Part shown: piece after piece, positions 1 to 8,145 of the stretch
How positions within the stretch are numbered: position 1 is the first letter of the stretch
How the letters are laid out: the number at the start of each line of letters is the position of its first letter
Source: Paenibacillus sp. FSL R7-0273
GTDB lineage: Bacteria > Bacillota > Bacilli > Paenibacillales > Paenibacillaceae
NCBI RefSeq assembly: GCF_000758625.1
Contig: NZ_CP009283.1
Span: 4,165,501-4,229,500, forward strand
Length of the DNA: 64,000 nt
Direction of reading: 5' to 3'
Position numbers and translations under genes: made by a program
Notes under the pieces: model-generated
Told to the model about the DNA's origin: nothing
The model's input: the letters and a program-made list of their open reading frames with translations, nothing else
Databases searched by the model: none

Positions 1-803
1 TTAAGCAGGGTCACGGCTTCCTCATAGGTAAGCTCCCCCTCCAGATAAGCGGCGATTTCTTTGTAGCCAAGCCCCTGCATGGCTACCATGCTGCGGTGAT
101 AGCCCTTATCCAGCAGCCCCTGCACCTCAGTAATCAGCCCCTGATCCAGCATCTGGTCAATCCGTTCCTCAATCCGCCCGTAAAGGATCTTCCGGTCCAT
201 CGTAAGGCCGATCAGGCACAGCTCGTAAGGCGATTCTTTGGTCTGCTCCGCTTTGGAGGCGGACAGGGTCGTATTGGTCTGGTGATGAATTTCCAGCGCC
301 CGGATAATCCGGCGGCGGTCATTCGGGTGCAGCCGCTCAGCGCTGGCCGGGTCCACCGCAGCAAGCCGGGCATGCAGCGCCTCAGCGCCGTGCGCTTCCG
401 CATAGGCATCCTGTTCAGCGCGGAAGGCCTCGTCCGCAACCGCTTCGGAGAAGCGGAAGCCGTAGCACAGTGATTCAATATACAGCCCTGTTCCGCCTAC
501 GATAAAGGGCAGTCTGCCCCGTCCGCTGATCTCGGTGATCAGCCGCTTGCCCTGCTCCTGAAATTCTGCTGCAGAGTAGGCTTCCTCGGGATCATGGATA
601 TCTATCAGATGATGGGGGATGCCCTTCATCTCTGCCTTGCTGATCTTTGCGGTACCGATATCCATGCCCCGGTAGACCTGCATGGAGTCACCGGAGATGA
701 TCTCGGCATTATAGGCTTCGGCCAGCTCAAGGCTCAGCCGGGTTTTGCCGGCGGCCGTCGGGCCCAGCAGCACCAGCACCTTCGGTTTCGTCTCAGTTGT
801 CAA
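1..803 (-). CDS. miaA: tRNA dimethylallyltransferase MiaA (3' end beyond window)
   Basis: MiaA transfers a dimethylallyl group to N6 of A37 in tRNAs that read UNN codons; MiaB, also in this window, later methylthiolates that base. The frame begins at TTG 803 behind GGGGTGA and reads VLVLLGPTAAGKTRLSLELA (P-loop GPTAAGKT), then the MiaA motifs ISGDSMQVYRGMDIGTAK, GGTGLY and RRIIRALE. About 267 codons are present with no stop, so some 40-50 C-terminal residues of a normal MiaA lie left of the window. The start overlaps the end of the upstream methyltransferase gene by 11 bp, which suggests translational coupling. Confidence 0.95.
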   Translation of the reverse strand, partial: MTTETKPKVLVLLGPTAAGKTRLSLELAEAYNAEIISGDSMQVYRGMDIGTAKISKAEMKGIPHHLIDIHDPEEAYSAAEFQEQGKRLITEISGRGRLPFIVGGTGLYIESLCYGFRFSEAVADEAFRAEQDAYAEAHGAEALHARLAAVDPASAERLHPNDRRRIIRALEIHHQTNTTLSASKAEQTKESPYELCLIGLTMDRKILYGRIEERIDQMLDQGLITEVQGLLDKGYHRSMVAMQGLGYKEIAAYLEGELTYEEAVTLL

Positions 804-1572
804 TGTAAATCACCCCGTACGATATTTTGGCGCTTCCGCGCAGCAGCTCCGTGAAGCCCAGCCGGGCAAATTCACCGCTCAGCGCCTTTTCCTTGAGCAG
901 GACGGTTTTGCGGGCTACACGCAGCGCCTCCGTAACCGTCTCCTCTGAAAGAGCCGCTGTGTTGGCGAACTGGCGCAGCGGAGAAATCGCCGAGGAATCC
1001 ATCAGCGGAACCCGGAACATCGGGTCAAAATAGACGATGTCCACGCTCTTGTCCGGCAATGCGCGCAGATAGTCCAGATGCTCGCCATGGACTACCCGGA
1101 TGCGGCGCAGCGCTTCGTTAACCTTAACCTGGCCTGAGGTATAGTGCTTCATGCCTTCCGAGAGCAGCGCATACAGCGGGAGTGAGCTCTCAAGCGCAGT
1201 GACAGTCGAGCCCTCTCCTCCAAGCACGGCGAACAGGAGCGAGTCGCTGCCGAGTCCGGCCGTACAGTCCAGCACGCTGTCGCCGGGCTCCATCCGCGCT
1301 GCCTCCAGCATTGCATCCGGCTCCCCCTTCATAATCCGCTTGGCACGGACAAAGCCCATGCTCGGATGAAATTCCATCGGGGGTGTACCTGGCGTAATCA
1401 GCCGGACCGCCTCCTGGAGAATGACCAGAATCTCCTCGTCTCCGTAGCGCTCAACCAGCCGCCTTACAGATAATTTACCCCGGGGTACAAATTGGGTTCC
1501 GGTATGCTCCGCCAGCGCCTTGGCCCGCTGAACGATTTCCGGTATCGGGTCAAAGCCCGTCGTTATAATCAT
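793..1572 (-). CDS. RsmJ-like class I SAM-dependent methyltransferase
   Basis: This 259-residue protein has a Rossmann methyltransferase core. DCTAGLGSDS is the SAM-binding motif I, TALE the acidic loop, and YFDPMFR a DPPY-like catalytic motif. The pattern of DxTAGLG followed by (V/I)YxDPMF resembles E. coli RsmJ, which methylates G1516 of 16S rRNA, but the target here is inferred. The longer open frame starts at GTG 1596, yet GGAGGCAAC lies directly before ATG 1572, so I use that start. The gene sits between mutL (38 bp upstream) and miaA (overlapping) and is probably cotranscribed with them. Confidence 0.75.
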   Translation of the reverse strand: MIITTGFDPIPEIVQRAKALAEHTGTQFVPRGKLSVRRLVERYGDEEILVILQEAVRLITPGTPPMEFHPSMGFVRAKRIMKGEPDAMLEAARMEPGDSVLDCTAGLGSDSLLFAVLGGEGSTVTALESSLPLYALLSEGMKHYTSGQVKVNEALRRIRVVHGEHLDYLRALPDKSVDIVYFDPMFRVPLMDSSAISPLRQFANTAALSEETVTEALRVARKTVLLKEKALSGEFARLGFTELLRGSAKISYGVIYIDN

Positions 1573-1610
1573 GTTGCCTCCATTTCCGGTACTCACTTCA
1601 TTCTTGATTC

Positions 1611-3740
1611 TTACATGACCCGCTTGAACAGCTTCTCCAGGTCATAAGCGGAGAACGATACGACGATCGGCCGGCCGTGCGGACAGGTGTAAGGCTGCTT
1701 ACAGGCTGCCAGCCGTGAGAGCAGCGCATCTACCTCAGGTTCAGTCAGCTTCTGGTTAGCCTTGATTGAGGCCTTGCAGGAGCACAGGATCGACGATTTC
1801 TCGCGCAGCTTCGCCAGGTCAATCGAACGCTCGCTCAGCACCCATTCGGCCATCTCCTCTACCAGTGCCTTTTCTTCCCCTTCCGGGAACCAGTAAGGCA
1901 GGGAGCGGACCAGGAAGGTCTGGCCCCCGAAATGCTCCAGATATACACCGGCCTTCTCGAACCAGTGCAGCCGTTCACTGAGCTGGCGGCTCTCCGACGG
2001 CGTGAACTCCATAGTAATCGGCAGGAGCAGCTCCTGCGAGGCATCCTCGGGACGCCCGAATTTCTCGTAATAATATTCATAATTAATCCGCTCATGCGCA
2101 GCGTGCTGGTCGATCAGATAGAGCCCGCCGTCGTTCTGGGCGATAATATAAGTGCCGTGATGCTGTCCGATATAGTTCAGCTCCGGAAACTGCGGTAGAC
2201 CGGGATCCGCGCCTTGGCCCGGCGCATACAGCTCCTCCGCAGACGGCAGGCTGCCGCGGGCCGGTATTGCTGCCGCGGGCGGCCGGTAGCCGCCTGCTCC
2301 CCCGTCCGTTCGCGGCCGGGCCGGTGCCTGGGAGAAGCTGCCGCTGTACGCGGCCGCACTCTCTCTGGCCTGCGGCTGGGCCTGGCCGGGCCGCAGGGCC
2401 GCACCGGCAGAGCCGCTGCTGAACAGGGGCGCGCTGCTGGAGCCGCCCGGGGCCGCTCCCGGCGGCGCGTAGCTGCCGGCTGGTACAGGCGGGCTCTGGG
2501 TGCTGCCGGACGGTGCTAACGGCTGCGGGTTACTGCCGCCTGCGGCTGCCGCCGGGGCGTTGGCTCCAGGTGCTGCCGGGGCATTTGTATCGGATGCTGC
2601 TGTGGCGTTTGCGCCGGAGACTGCTGCTAAAGAGTCTGCCCCGGGCTCCTGTGGAGCCGGCGCAGTCCCTTTAGAGAAGGCAAACTGCTCCTGGATAAAG
2701 GAGCTGCTGCCCTTCCCGCCCACCGTTTCCCTGCCCGGGCGGGGAATCAGATTCTGGCCGAGCAGCACCTTGCGGAGCTCCTGCTCCACAAAAGCATACA
2801 ACTCGGGCTCCTTGCTGAAGCGCACCTCCAGCTTGGCCGGATGCACGTTGACATCGACAAGCGAGGGATGCATATCCAGCTTCAGCACAAGCAGCGGATA
2901 ACGGTTAATCGGCAGCAGTGTATGATACGCACGCATGATGGCGGCGTTCAGCCCGTTGCTGCGGATGTAACGTCCGCCGACAATCGTGGTTACCGCATTG
3001 CGGTTGGACCGGGTCCATTCCGGCCGGCTGATATATCCCGAAATCTTATAATCCGGATCTTCCGCGCTGACCGGCAGCATCGCTTTGGCGGCGGAGGTGC
3101 CGTAGACAGCAGCAATGACCTGCAGCAGATCGCCGTTGCCGAGTGTACGCAGCAGCTGGTTGCCGTTATGCTGCAGCGTAAAAGAGATGTCCGGATGGGC
3201 CAGCGCCATCCGGTACATCGCATCCGAGATATGCCCGAGCTCGGTCTGGATGCTCTTCATATACTTCAGCCTTGCCGGCGTATTATAGAATAATTCACGC
3301 ACAGCCATATCGCTGCCCTTGGCGGACGGCTGGTCCTCATTCCTGATCAGCTTCCCGCCTTCGATGTCGATCTGCCGCCCTTTTCCGTCGTCGCCGCTGG
3401 CCGTCAGCAGCGTAAGCTTCGACACCGCCGCAATACTGGGCAGCGCCTCGCCCCGGAACCCGAGGCTTGTAATCTGGAACAGGTCGCGGCCGCTCGCAAT
3501 CTTGCTTGTCGCATGGCGGTAGAACGCGGTCTCACAATCATCCGGCTCAATGCCCGAGCCGTTATCCTTGACCCGGATGCTCTGCAGGCCGCCTTCTTCC
3601 ACGGTGACCTCAATACGGGTGCTGCCGGCGTCAATTGCGTTCTCCACCAGCTCCTTTACAACAGAAGCCGGCCGCTCCACTACTTCCCCTGCAGCAATCT
3701 GGTTGGCAATATGCTCGTCCAGCACATGAATTTTGGCCAT
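1611..3740 (-). CDS. mutL: DNA mismatch repair protein MutL
   Basis: MutL couples mismatch recognition by MutS to strand incision. The N-terminal GHKL ATPase shows ELVENAIDAGS, DNGSGI and GFRGEALPSI. The C-terminal domain has the metal-dependent endonuclease motif DQHAAHERI near residue 544, plus SCKASIKA and CPHGRP, so it should be a nicking MutL as expected in bacteria without MutH. The length of 709 residues exceeds that of the B. subtilis protein because of a low-complexity linker at about residues 350-510, rich in Ala, Pro, Gly and Ser. The linker is GC-rich and likely disordered. The gene lies about 560 bp downstream of mutS, separated by a structured repeat element. Confidence 0.97.
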   Translation of the reverse strand: MAKIHVLDEHIANQIAAGEVVERPASVVKELVENAIDAGSTRIEVTVEEGGLQSIRVKDNGSGIEPDDCETAFYRHATSKIASGRDLFQITSLGFRGEALPSIAAVSKLTLLTASGDDGKGRQIDIEGGKLIRNEDQPSAKGSDMAVRELFYNTPARLKYMKSIQTELGHISDAMYRMALAHPDISFTLQHNGNQLLRTLGNGDLLQVIAAVYGTSAAKAMLPVSAEDPDYKISGYISRPEWTRSNRNAVTTIVGGRYIRSNGLNAAIMRAYHTLLPINRYPLLVLKLDMHPSLVDVNVHPAKLEVRFSKEPELYAFVEQELRKVLLGQNLIPRPGRETVGGKGSSSFIQEQFAFSKGTAPAPQEPGADSLAAVSGANATAASDTNAPAAPGANAPAAAAGGSNPQPLAPSGSTQSPPVPAGSYAPPGAAPGGSSSAPLFSSGSAGAALRPGQAQPQARESAAAYSGSFSQAPARPRTDGGAGGYRPPAAAIPARGSLPSAEELYAPGQGADPGLPQFPELNYIGQHHGTYIIAQNDGGLYLIDQHAAHERINYEYYYEKFGRPEDASQELLLPITMEFTPSESRQLSERLHWFEKAGVYLEHFGGQTFLVRSLPYWFPEGEEKALVEEMAEWVLSERSIDLAKLREKSSILCSCKASIKANQKLTEPEVDALLSRLAACKQPYTCPHGRPIVVSFSAYDLEKLFKRVM

Positions 3741-4303
3741 TGTCCTTCACCTCGCGGTTTATATATTAATAAGAAGCTATGTTTACTTATCCACAAATAA
3801 CCGGTAGAGCTAAGATAGCGGGCCACTGGAGGACAGGTTTAGGGAGGAATAATTTCGGGATGGCAGGGACCGGGGACCATATCATGGTCCACCGGTATCG
3901 CGACCCTCAATGGCCATCCACAATGACCATCCTCAATGATGGCTCCACGCTCCACACCATTTAGTTGGATTTCCGCCACCTAATTCCGCTATTCCGCAGC
4001 CATTTTCAGCATTAGGTGGAAAATGGTCATCTAAATTAGCCAATATCCCGCTTAGAAGCCTAAAACCCCGGAATTAAGTGACGTTTATCAAACTATTATC
4101 CTCCTGGCAGATGCCAGCCAGGAATTAGATGACAAATTTCCACTTAACTTGGCAGTCATCCCTCATTCATCATCCGCAGCAGCAGTAATATCAAACACAG
4201 AAGCGTCTATATAGCTGATTCTAAGGTGCTCCCTGCAATGACAGTCCGCTGTTATAGGGGCCGTTGCTATGGGAGCCGCCGCTTAGCCACTGCTACTGCT
4301 ACA
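3741..4303. other. mutS-mutL intergenic region
   Basis: This 563-bp gap holds no convincing gene. The short open frames in it lack ribosome binding sites. Its right half (3961-4147) carries the four-unit palindromic element listed separately. The segment 3880-3960 has repeated short words (CCATCC, CAATGA, ATGGTCC) without clear function. No strong intrinsic terminator for mutS was seen, so read-through from mutS into mutL is possible. Confidence 0.6.
3961..4147. repeat. 187-bp element of four 23-bp palindromic units, copy 1
   Basis: Four 23-bp units start at 3961, 4012, 4074 and 4125, that is at intervals of 51, 62 and 51 bp. Each is an imperfect palindrome with arms of the type TTARNTG...CAnCTAA (the first has TTAGTTGG...CCACCTAA). 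The element is symmetric about its middle, and unit 4 is close to the reverse complement of unit 2 (about 20 of 23 positions). Spacer 3 contains a local hairpin, TGGCA-GA-TGCCA. The same architecture recurs at 9731-9917. The function is unknown; possibilities are a folded RNA, a protein-binding array or a remnant of a small mobile element. Confidence 0.75.
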
Positions 4304-7147
4304 TTACAAGCCTTTAGCCTTCTGCTTCAGCTCGTTCAGCAGGCCCATCGCCTGCAGCGGCGTCATGTTCATCAGGTCCGCGCCCTGTACGGCAGCGACC
4401 AGTTCCTTCAGGACAGGATTCTCCTTGGCCGGGGCAGCTGCAGCGTCAGCACCGCCCTTACGGCCTTTGCGCGGCTCCTCTTCCCCGAAGATGGAGAGCT
4501 GGACCACTTCCTGTCCGGCACTCTCCTCCACGGAAGCGAGTGATGCGGCAGCCTCCGCATAAGCAGAACCGCCGCCGAAGGCAGCAGCAGCCGGATGTGC
4601 ATGGCCTGCAGACTGGGCTTCAGGCTCCGCTAACCGCGTGGACTGCGTATCCTGCGCACTGTGCAGCTCTCCGGAAGGCTGCGAAGCTTCCTTCACCTGG
4701 CTGCCCAGTCCGCCGCCTGCGCTGCCGCCGTAATTCAAAGCTGCACTGCCCGGAGGCGCAGCCTGCTCAATACTTTGCAGCAGCCCGTACGCACGGTCGA
4801 TGATGCCCTCCGGCAGGCCGGCCAGCCGGGCACAGTAAATCCCATAGCTGCTGTCCGCCGCTCCCGGCACCAGCTTGCGCAGGAAGTTGACTTTGTCGCC
4901 GCTCTCCTGCACCGCCATGGAGTAGTTGCGCAGTCCTCCAAGGCTCTGCTCCAGATGGGCCAGCTCGTGGAAATGGGTGGAGACAAGCGCTTTGCACGCA
5001 ATGGTATCATGCACGTACTCAATGACCGCCTGGGCAATAGCCATCCCTTCACTCGTCGAGGTTCCCCGGCCAAGCTCGTCAATGATGATCAGACTGCGGG
5101 CGGTGGCCTTTTCGGTCATGACCTGAATGTCGGCCATCTCCACCATAAAGGTACTCTGCCCGCCGATCAGGTCATCCGCCGCTCCGATCCGGGTAAAAAT
5201 CCGGTCAATCAGCGGCACCTCCGCACTGGATGCCGGAACGAAGCAGCCGATCTGCGCCAGTATACAGATCAGGGCCACCTGGCGCATGTAGGTGCTCTTA
5301 CCGGCCATGTTCGGTCCGGTAATCAGCAAAATATTGCCGTCATCCCTGGTAAGCGTACTGCCGTTAGCCATAAAGCTGGAATCCTTCAGCACCGCCTCCA
5401 CGACAGGATGGCGTCCGCCCTCCAGCCGCAGGTCGTAACCGTCAGACAGCTTCGGCTTGACGAACCGGTGCTCGGCGCTGACTGCGGCGAGGCACTGGTA
5501 CACGTCAATTTCCGCCACCTTTTCGGCCAGCGCCTGCAGGCGGGGAATCTGTGCGGCAATCCGGTCGCGCAGCTCGGTAAAGAGGCTGTACTCAATATCC
5601 GTCATTTTGTCCTCGGCTTCGAGGATCAGCGCTTCCTTCTCCTTCAGCTCCGGTGTAACAAAGCGCTCGGCATTGGCCAGCGTCTGCTTACGCTCATAGC
5701 GGCCTTCCGGCAAAGAGGACAGGTTGGAACGGGTAACTTCTATATAATAGCCAAATACTTTGTTGAAGCCGATCTTCAGCGACTTAATGCCTGTAGCTGT
5801 ACGCTCCTTCGCTTCAAGCTCAGCGAGCCACTGCTTGCCGCTGGTGCTGGCTTCACGCAGCTCGTCCAGACGTTCATGGTAGCCGGTCCGGATAATGTTG
5901 CCATCCCTCACGGATACCGGCGGATCCTCCACAATGGCTGAGTCAATATCATCACGCAGCTCGGCGCACACATCCATCGAAGCCGCAATATCCCGCAGTG
6001 TTGACGAGCCGGAGCTCAGGCACATCTCCTTCAATGCCGGAATCTGGTCCAGAGACAGCTTAAGGGCGTTCATGTCGCGGCCGTTGGCACTGCCGAAGGC
6101 AATCCGTCCGACAAGCCGCTCCAGATCATAAATCTCCTTCAGGGCGCCGCGCAGGTCCTCGCGTTCAATAAACTGGTTATAGAGATAGTCGACGGCTTCC
6201 AGCCGCCGCTCTATCGGCGCGCGCTGCAGCAGCGGCTTGTCAATTCTGCGGCGCAGCAGGCGTCCGCCCATTGAGGTTTCGGTACGGTCCAGCAGCCAGA
6301 GCAGCGAGCCCTTCTTCGAGCGTTCGCGCACCGTTTCAGTAAGCTCCAGATTGCGGCGGGTGAACGGGTCAAGAATCATATAGTTGCCCGGCTCATACGG
6401 CGAAATCTGGCTAAGCTGTCCAAGCGAGCGGCGCTGGGTTTCACTTAAATAGGAGATCAGCAGCGCCAGGCAGCTGCCCCGCTCCTTCTCCAGCCGGACC
6501 CAGGCAGCTTCGCCGAACTGGCGGCGGGCCAGCTCTTCTTCTTTTTTATCCCACGGAGTGTACACCACCGGCTTGGCCAGCAATGACGCCTCGCTGCGCA
6601 GTTGGTCCAGCAATGCCGCATCCCCGATAATTTCTGCCGGCTCATAGATGCCGATCTCATCGCGCAGCCATTCTGAACCGGACAGGACAGAGGTCACATA
6701 CAGCTCACCAGTTGTCAGATCGCAGGCTGCCAGCGCCAGCATCCCGTCTTCCTCAGTGACACAGACGAGGTAATTATTGCTTTTATCCGTAAGAATTTTA
6801 CCGTCCATGACAGTCCCGGGTGTGACCACGCGTACAATATCGCGCCGCACCATGCCCTTCGTTACCGCAGGATCGTCGAGCTGCTCGCAGATCGCGACCT
6901 TGTAGCCTTTTTCAATCAGACGCTGTATGTAACCTTCGGCCGCATGATAAGGCACTCCGCACATCGGAATTTTCTCATCGGTGCCGCCCTGGCGGCCGGT
7001 TAATGCTATCTCAAGCTCCTTCGAGGCAAGGATCGCATCCTCAAAGAACATTTCATAGAAATCGCCCAGCCGGAAAAAAAGGAACGCGTCCTTCGCCCCT
7101 TCCTTAACCTTCAAATACTGCTCCATCATCGGCGTATATTTAGCCAT
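4304..7147 (-). CDS. mutS: DNA mismatch repair protein MutS
   Basis: MutS recognises mismatches and small loops. The N-terminal mismatch-binding domain carries GDFYEMF, with the Phe-x-Glu wedge. The C-terminal ATPase has Walker A GPNMAGKST, Walker B IIIDELGRGTST and THFHELAHL. ATG 7147 is preceded by GGAGG with 6-nt spacing, so the six extra residues of the longer frame (MAWRLT) are not used. The 947-residue length is above the usual 850-870 because of an Ala/Gly/Ser-rich insert near residues 800-880, before the C-terminal helices. It heads the mutS-mutL-miaA group. Confidence 0.97.
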   Translation of the reverse strand: MAKYTPMMEQYLKVKEGAKDAFLFFRLGDFYEMFFEDAILASKELEIALTGRQGGTDEKIPMCGVPYHAAEGYIQRLIEKGYKVAICEQLDDPAVTKGMVRRDIVRVVTPGTVMDGKILTDKSNNYLVCVTEEDGMLALAACDLTTGELYVTSVLSGSEWLRDEIGIYEPAEIIGDAALLDQLRSEASLLAKPVVYTPWDKKEEELARRQFGEAAWVRLEKERGSCLALLISYLSETQRRSLGQLSQISPYEPGNYMILDPFTRRNLELTETVRERSKKGSLLWLLDRTETSMGGRLLRRRIDKPLLQRAPIERRLEAVDYLYNQFIEREDLRGALKEIYDLERLVGRIAFGSANGRDMNALKLSLDQIPALKEMCLSSGSSTLRDIAASMDVCAELRDDIDSAIVEDPPVSVRDGNIIRTGYHERLDELREASTSGKQWLAELEAKERTATGIKSLKIGFNKVFGYYIEVTRSNLSSLPEGRYERKQTLANAERFVTPELKEKEALILEAEDKMTDIEYSLFTELRDRIAAQIPRLQALAEKVAEIDVYQCLAAVSAEHRFVKPKLSDGYDLRLEGGRHPVVEAVLKDSSFMANGSTLTRDDGNILLITGPNMAGKSTYMRQVALICILAQIGCFVPASSAEVPLIDRIFTRIGAADDLIGGQSTFMVEMADIQVMTEKATARSLIIIDELGRGTSTSEGMAIAQAVIEYVHDTIACKALVSTHFHELAHLEQSLGGLRNYSMAVQESGDKVNFLRKLVPGAADSSYGIYCARLAGLPEGIIDRAYGLLQSIEQAAPPGSAALNYGGSAGGGLGSQVKEASQPSGELHSAQDTQSTRLAEPEAQSAGHAHPAAAAFGGGSAYAEAAASLASVEESAGQEVVQLSIFGEEEPRKGRKGGADAAAAPAKENPVLKELVAAVQGADLMNMTPLQAMGLLNELKQKAKGL

Positions 7148-7332
7148 CGTTAACCTCCATGCCATTTCTTCAATACTCTCTATTATAGCAGAAAGTCACC
7201 GGGCAAAGTTACTCTCACAGCTAATAGGAAGAAAGAGGTTCGCAGGTACAGAAAGATTACGGTGCAGCCGCGCTGCTCTTTGATGTAAGATTAGGGGCAG
7301 ACGTCAAAATATACCTTTGGGGAGGACTAGGC

Positions 7333-8145
7333 ATGATACGCAGACTGTATGAGGCAGACCGGGAACGGGTGATGGAGCTGGCAGGCCGTAACCCGTCGAT
7401 CAATCTGTTTATAATCGGGGACGTGGAAAATTTCGGCTTCGAGCAGGAGTTTATGGAGCTGTGGGGCGAATGCGAATCTCCGGACGGTCCGTTAAAAGCA
7501 GTATTGCTGCGCTTTTACGGCAGTTACCTGCCTTATGCGGACGGCGCATTTGATGCAGAGGGTCTGGCGGAGCTGATACGCAAAAACAGTGAGGCTGAGA
7601 TGATTTCGGGCGATGCCGGGGTTGTTGAGGCTTTTAAAGGAAGGGTTCCGGTCCGTGAGGAAAAGCAGATGCTTTTCGCCGAGCTGAAGGAGCTGAATGA
7701 GAGAATTACTTCTGCAGCCGCTCTGCCGCTTGTGTTTAAAAAAGCAACCGTGGATGATGTCGAAGCCGTCTGCACACTCACTGACCAGATCGAGGAATTT
7801 GCCGGCAGCACTGAGAATTCGCGGAAAAGCCTGCGGACAGCGCTGGAAAGCGGCACCGGCCGTACCTTTTTTGTTGAGCAGGACGGTCAGGTGATCGCTG
7901 TGGCTTCAACCACCGCTGAAAACTCCCTGTCGGCCATGATTGTAGGTGTAGCAACCCATCCGGGCTACCGGGGCCGGGGGCTGGCGAGTAATGTAATGGC
8001 ACGGCTGTGCTCTGAGCTGCTGGCTGAGGGCAAATCCCTTTGCCTGTTCTACGACAACCCCCAGGCCGGTCTGATCTACAAAAAGCTTGGCTTCCAGACA
8101 ATCGGCTCCTGGGCGATGCTCTATATCGATAAGCAGCAAGGTTAA
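7333..8145 (+). CDS. GNAT family N-acetyltransferase (two-domain)
   Basis: This 270-residue protein ends in a GNAT fold. It shows the acetyl-CoA loop VGVATHPGYRGRGLAS (motif A, R-x-x-G-x-G) and the LCLFYDNPQAGLIYKKLGF signature of motif B. The first 120 residues look like a degenerate GNAT or substrate-binding domain, as in other acetyltransferases of about 270 residues in this group. GGGGAGG precedes ATG 7333. It is transcribed away from mutS and converges on the amidoligase gene; the two stop codons overlap at 8142-8145. The substrate cannot be predicted. Confidence 0.85.
   Translation: MIRRLYEADRERVMELAGRNPSINLFIIGDVENFGFEQEFMELWGECESPDGPLKAVLLRFYGSYLPYADGAFDAEGLAELIRKNSEAEMISGDAGVVEAFKGRVPVREEKQMLFAELKELNERITSAAALPLVFKKATVDDVEAVCTLTDQIEEFAGSTENSRKSLRTALESGTGRTFFVEQDGQVIAVASTTAENSLSAMIVGVATHPGYRGRGLASNVMARLCSELLAEGKSLCLFYDNPQAGLIYKKLGFQTIGSWAMLYIDKQQG

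Noticed and set aside
3779..3964. 61-codon frame in the mutS-mutL gap
   Set aside because: It has no start signal and contains simple repeated words.
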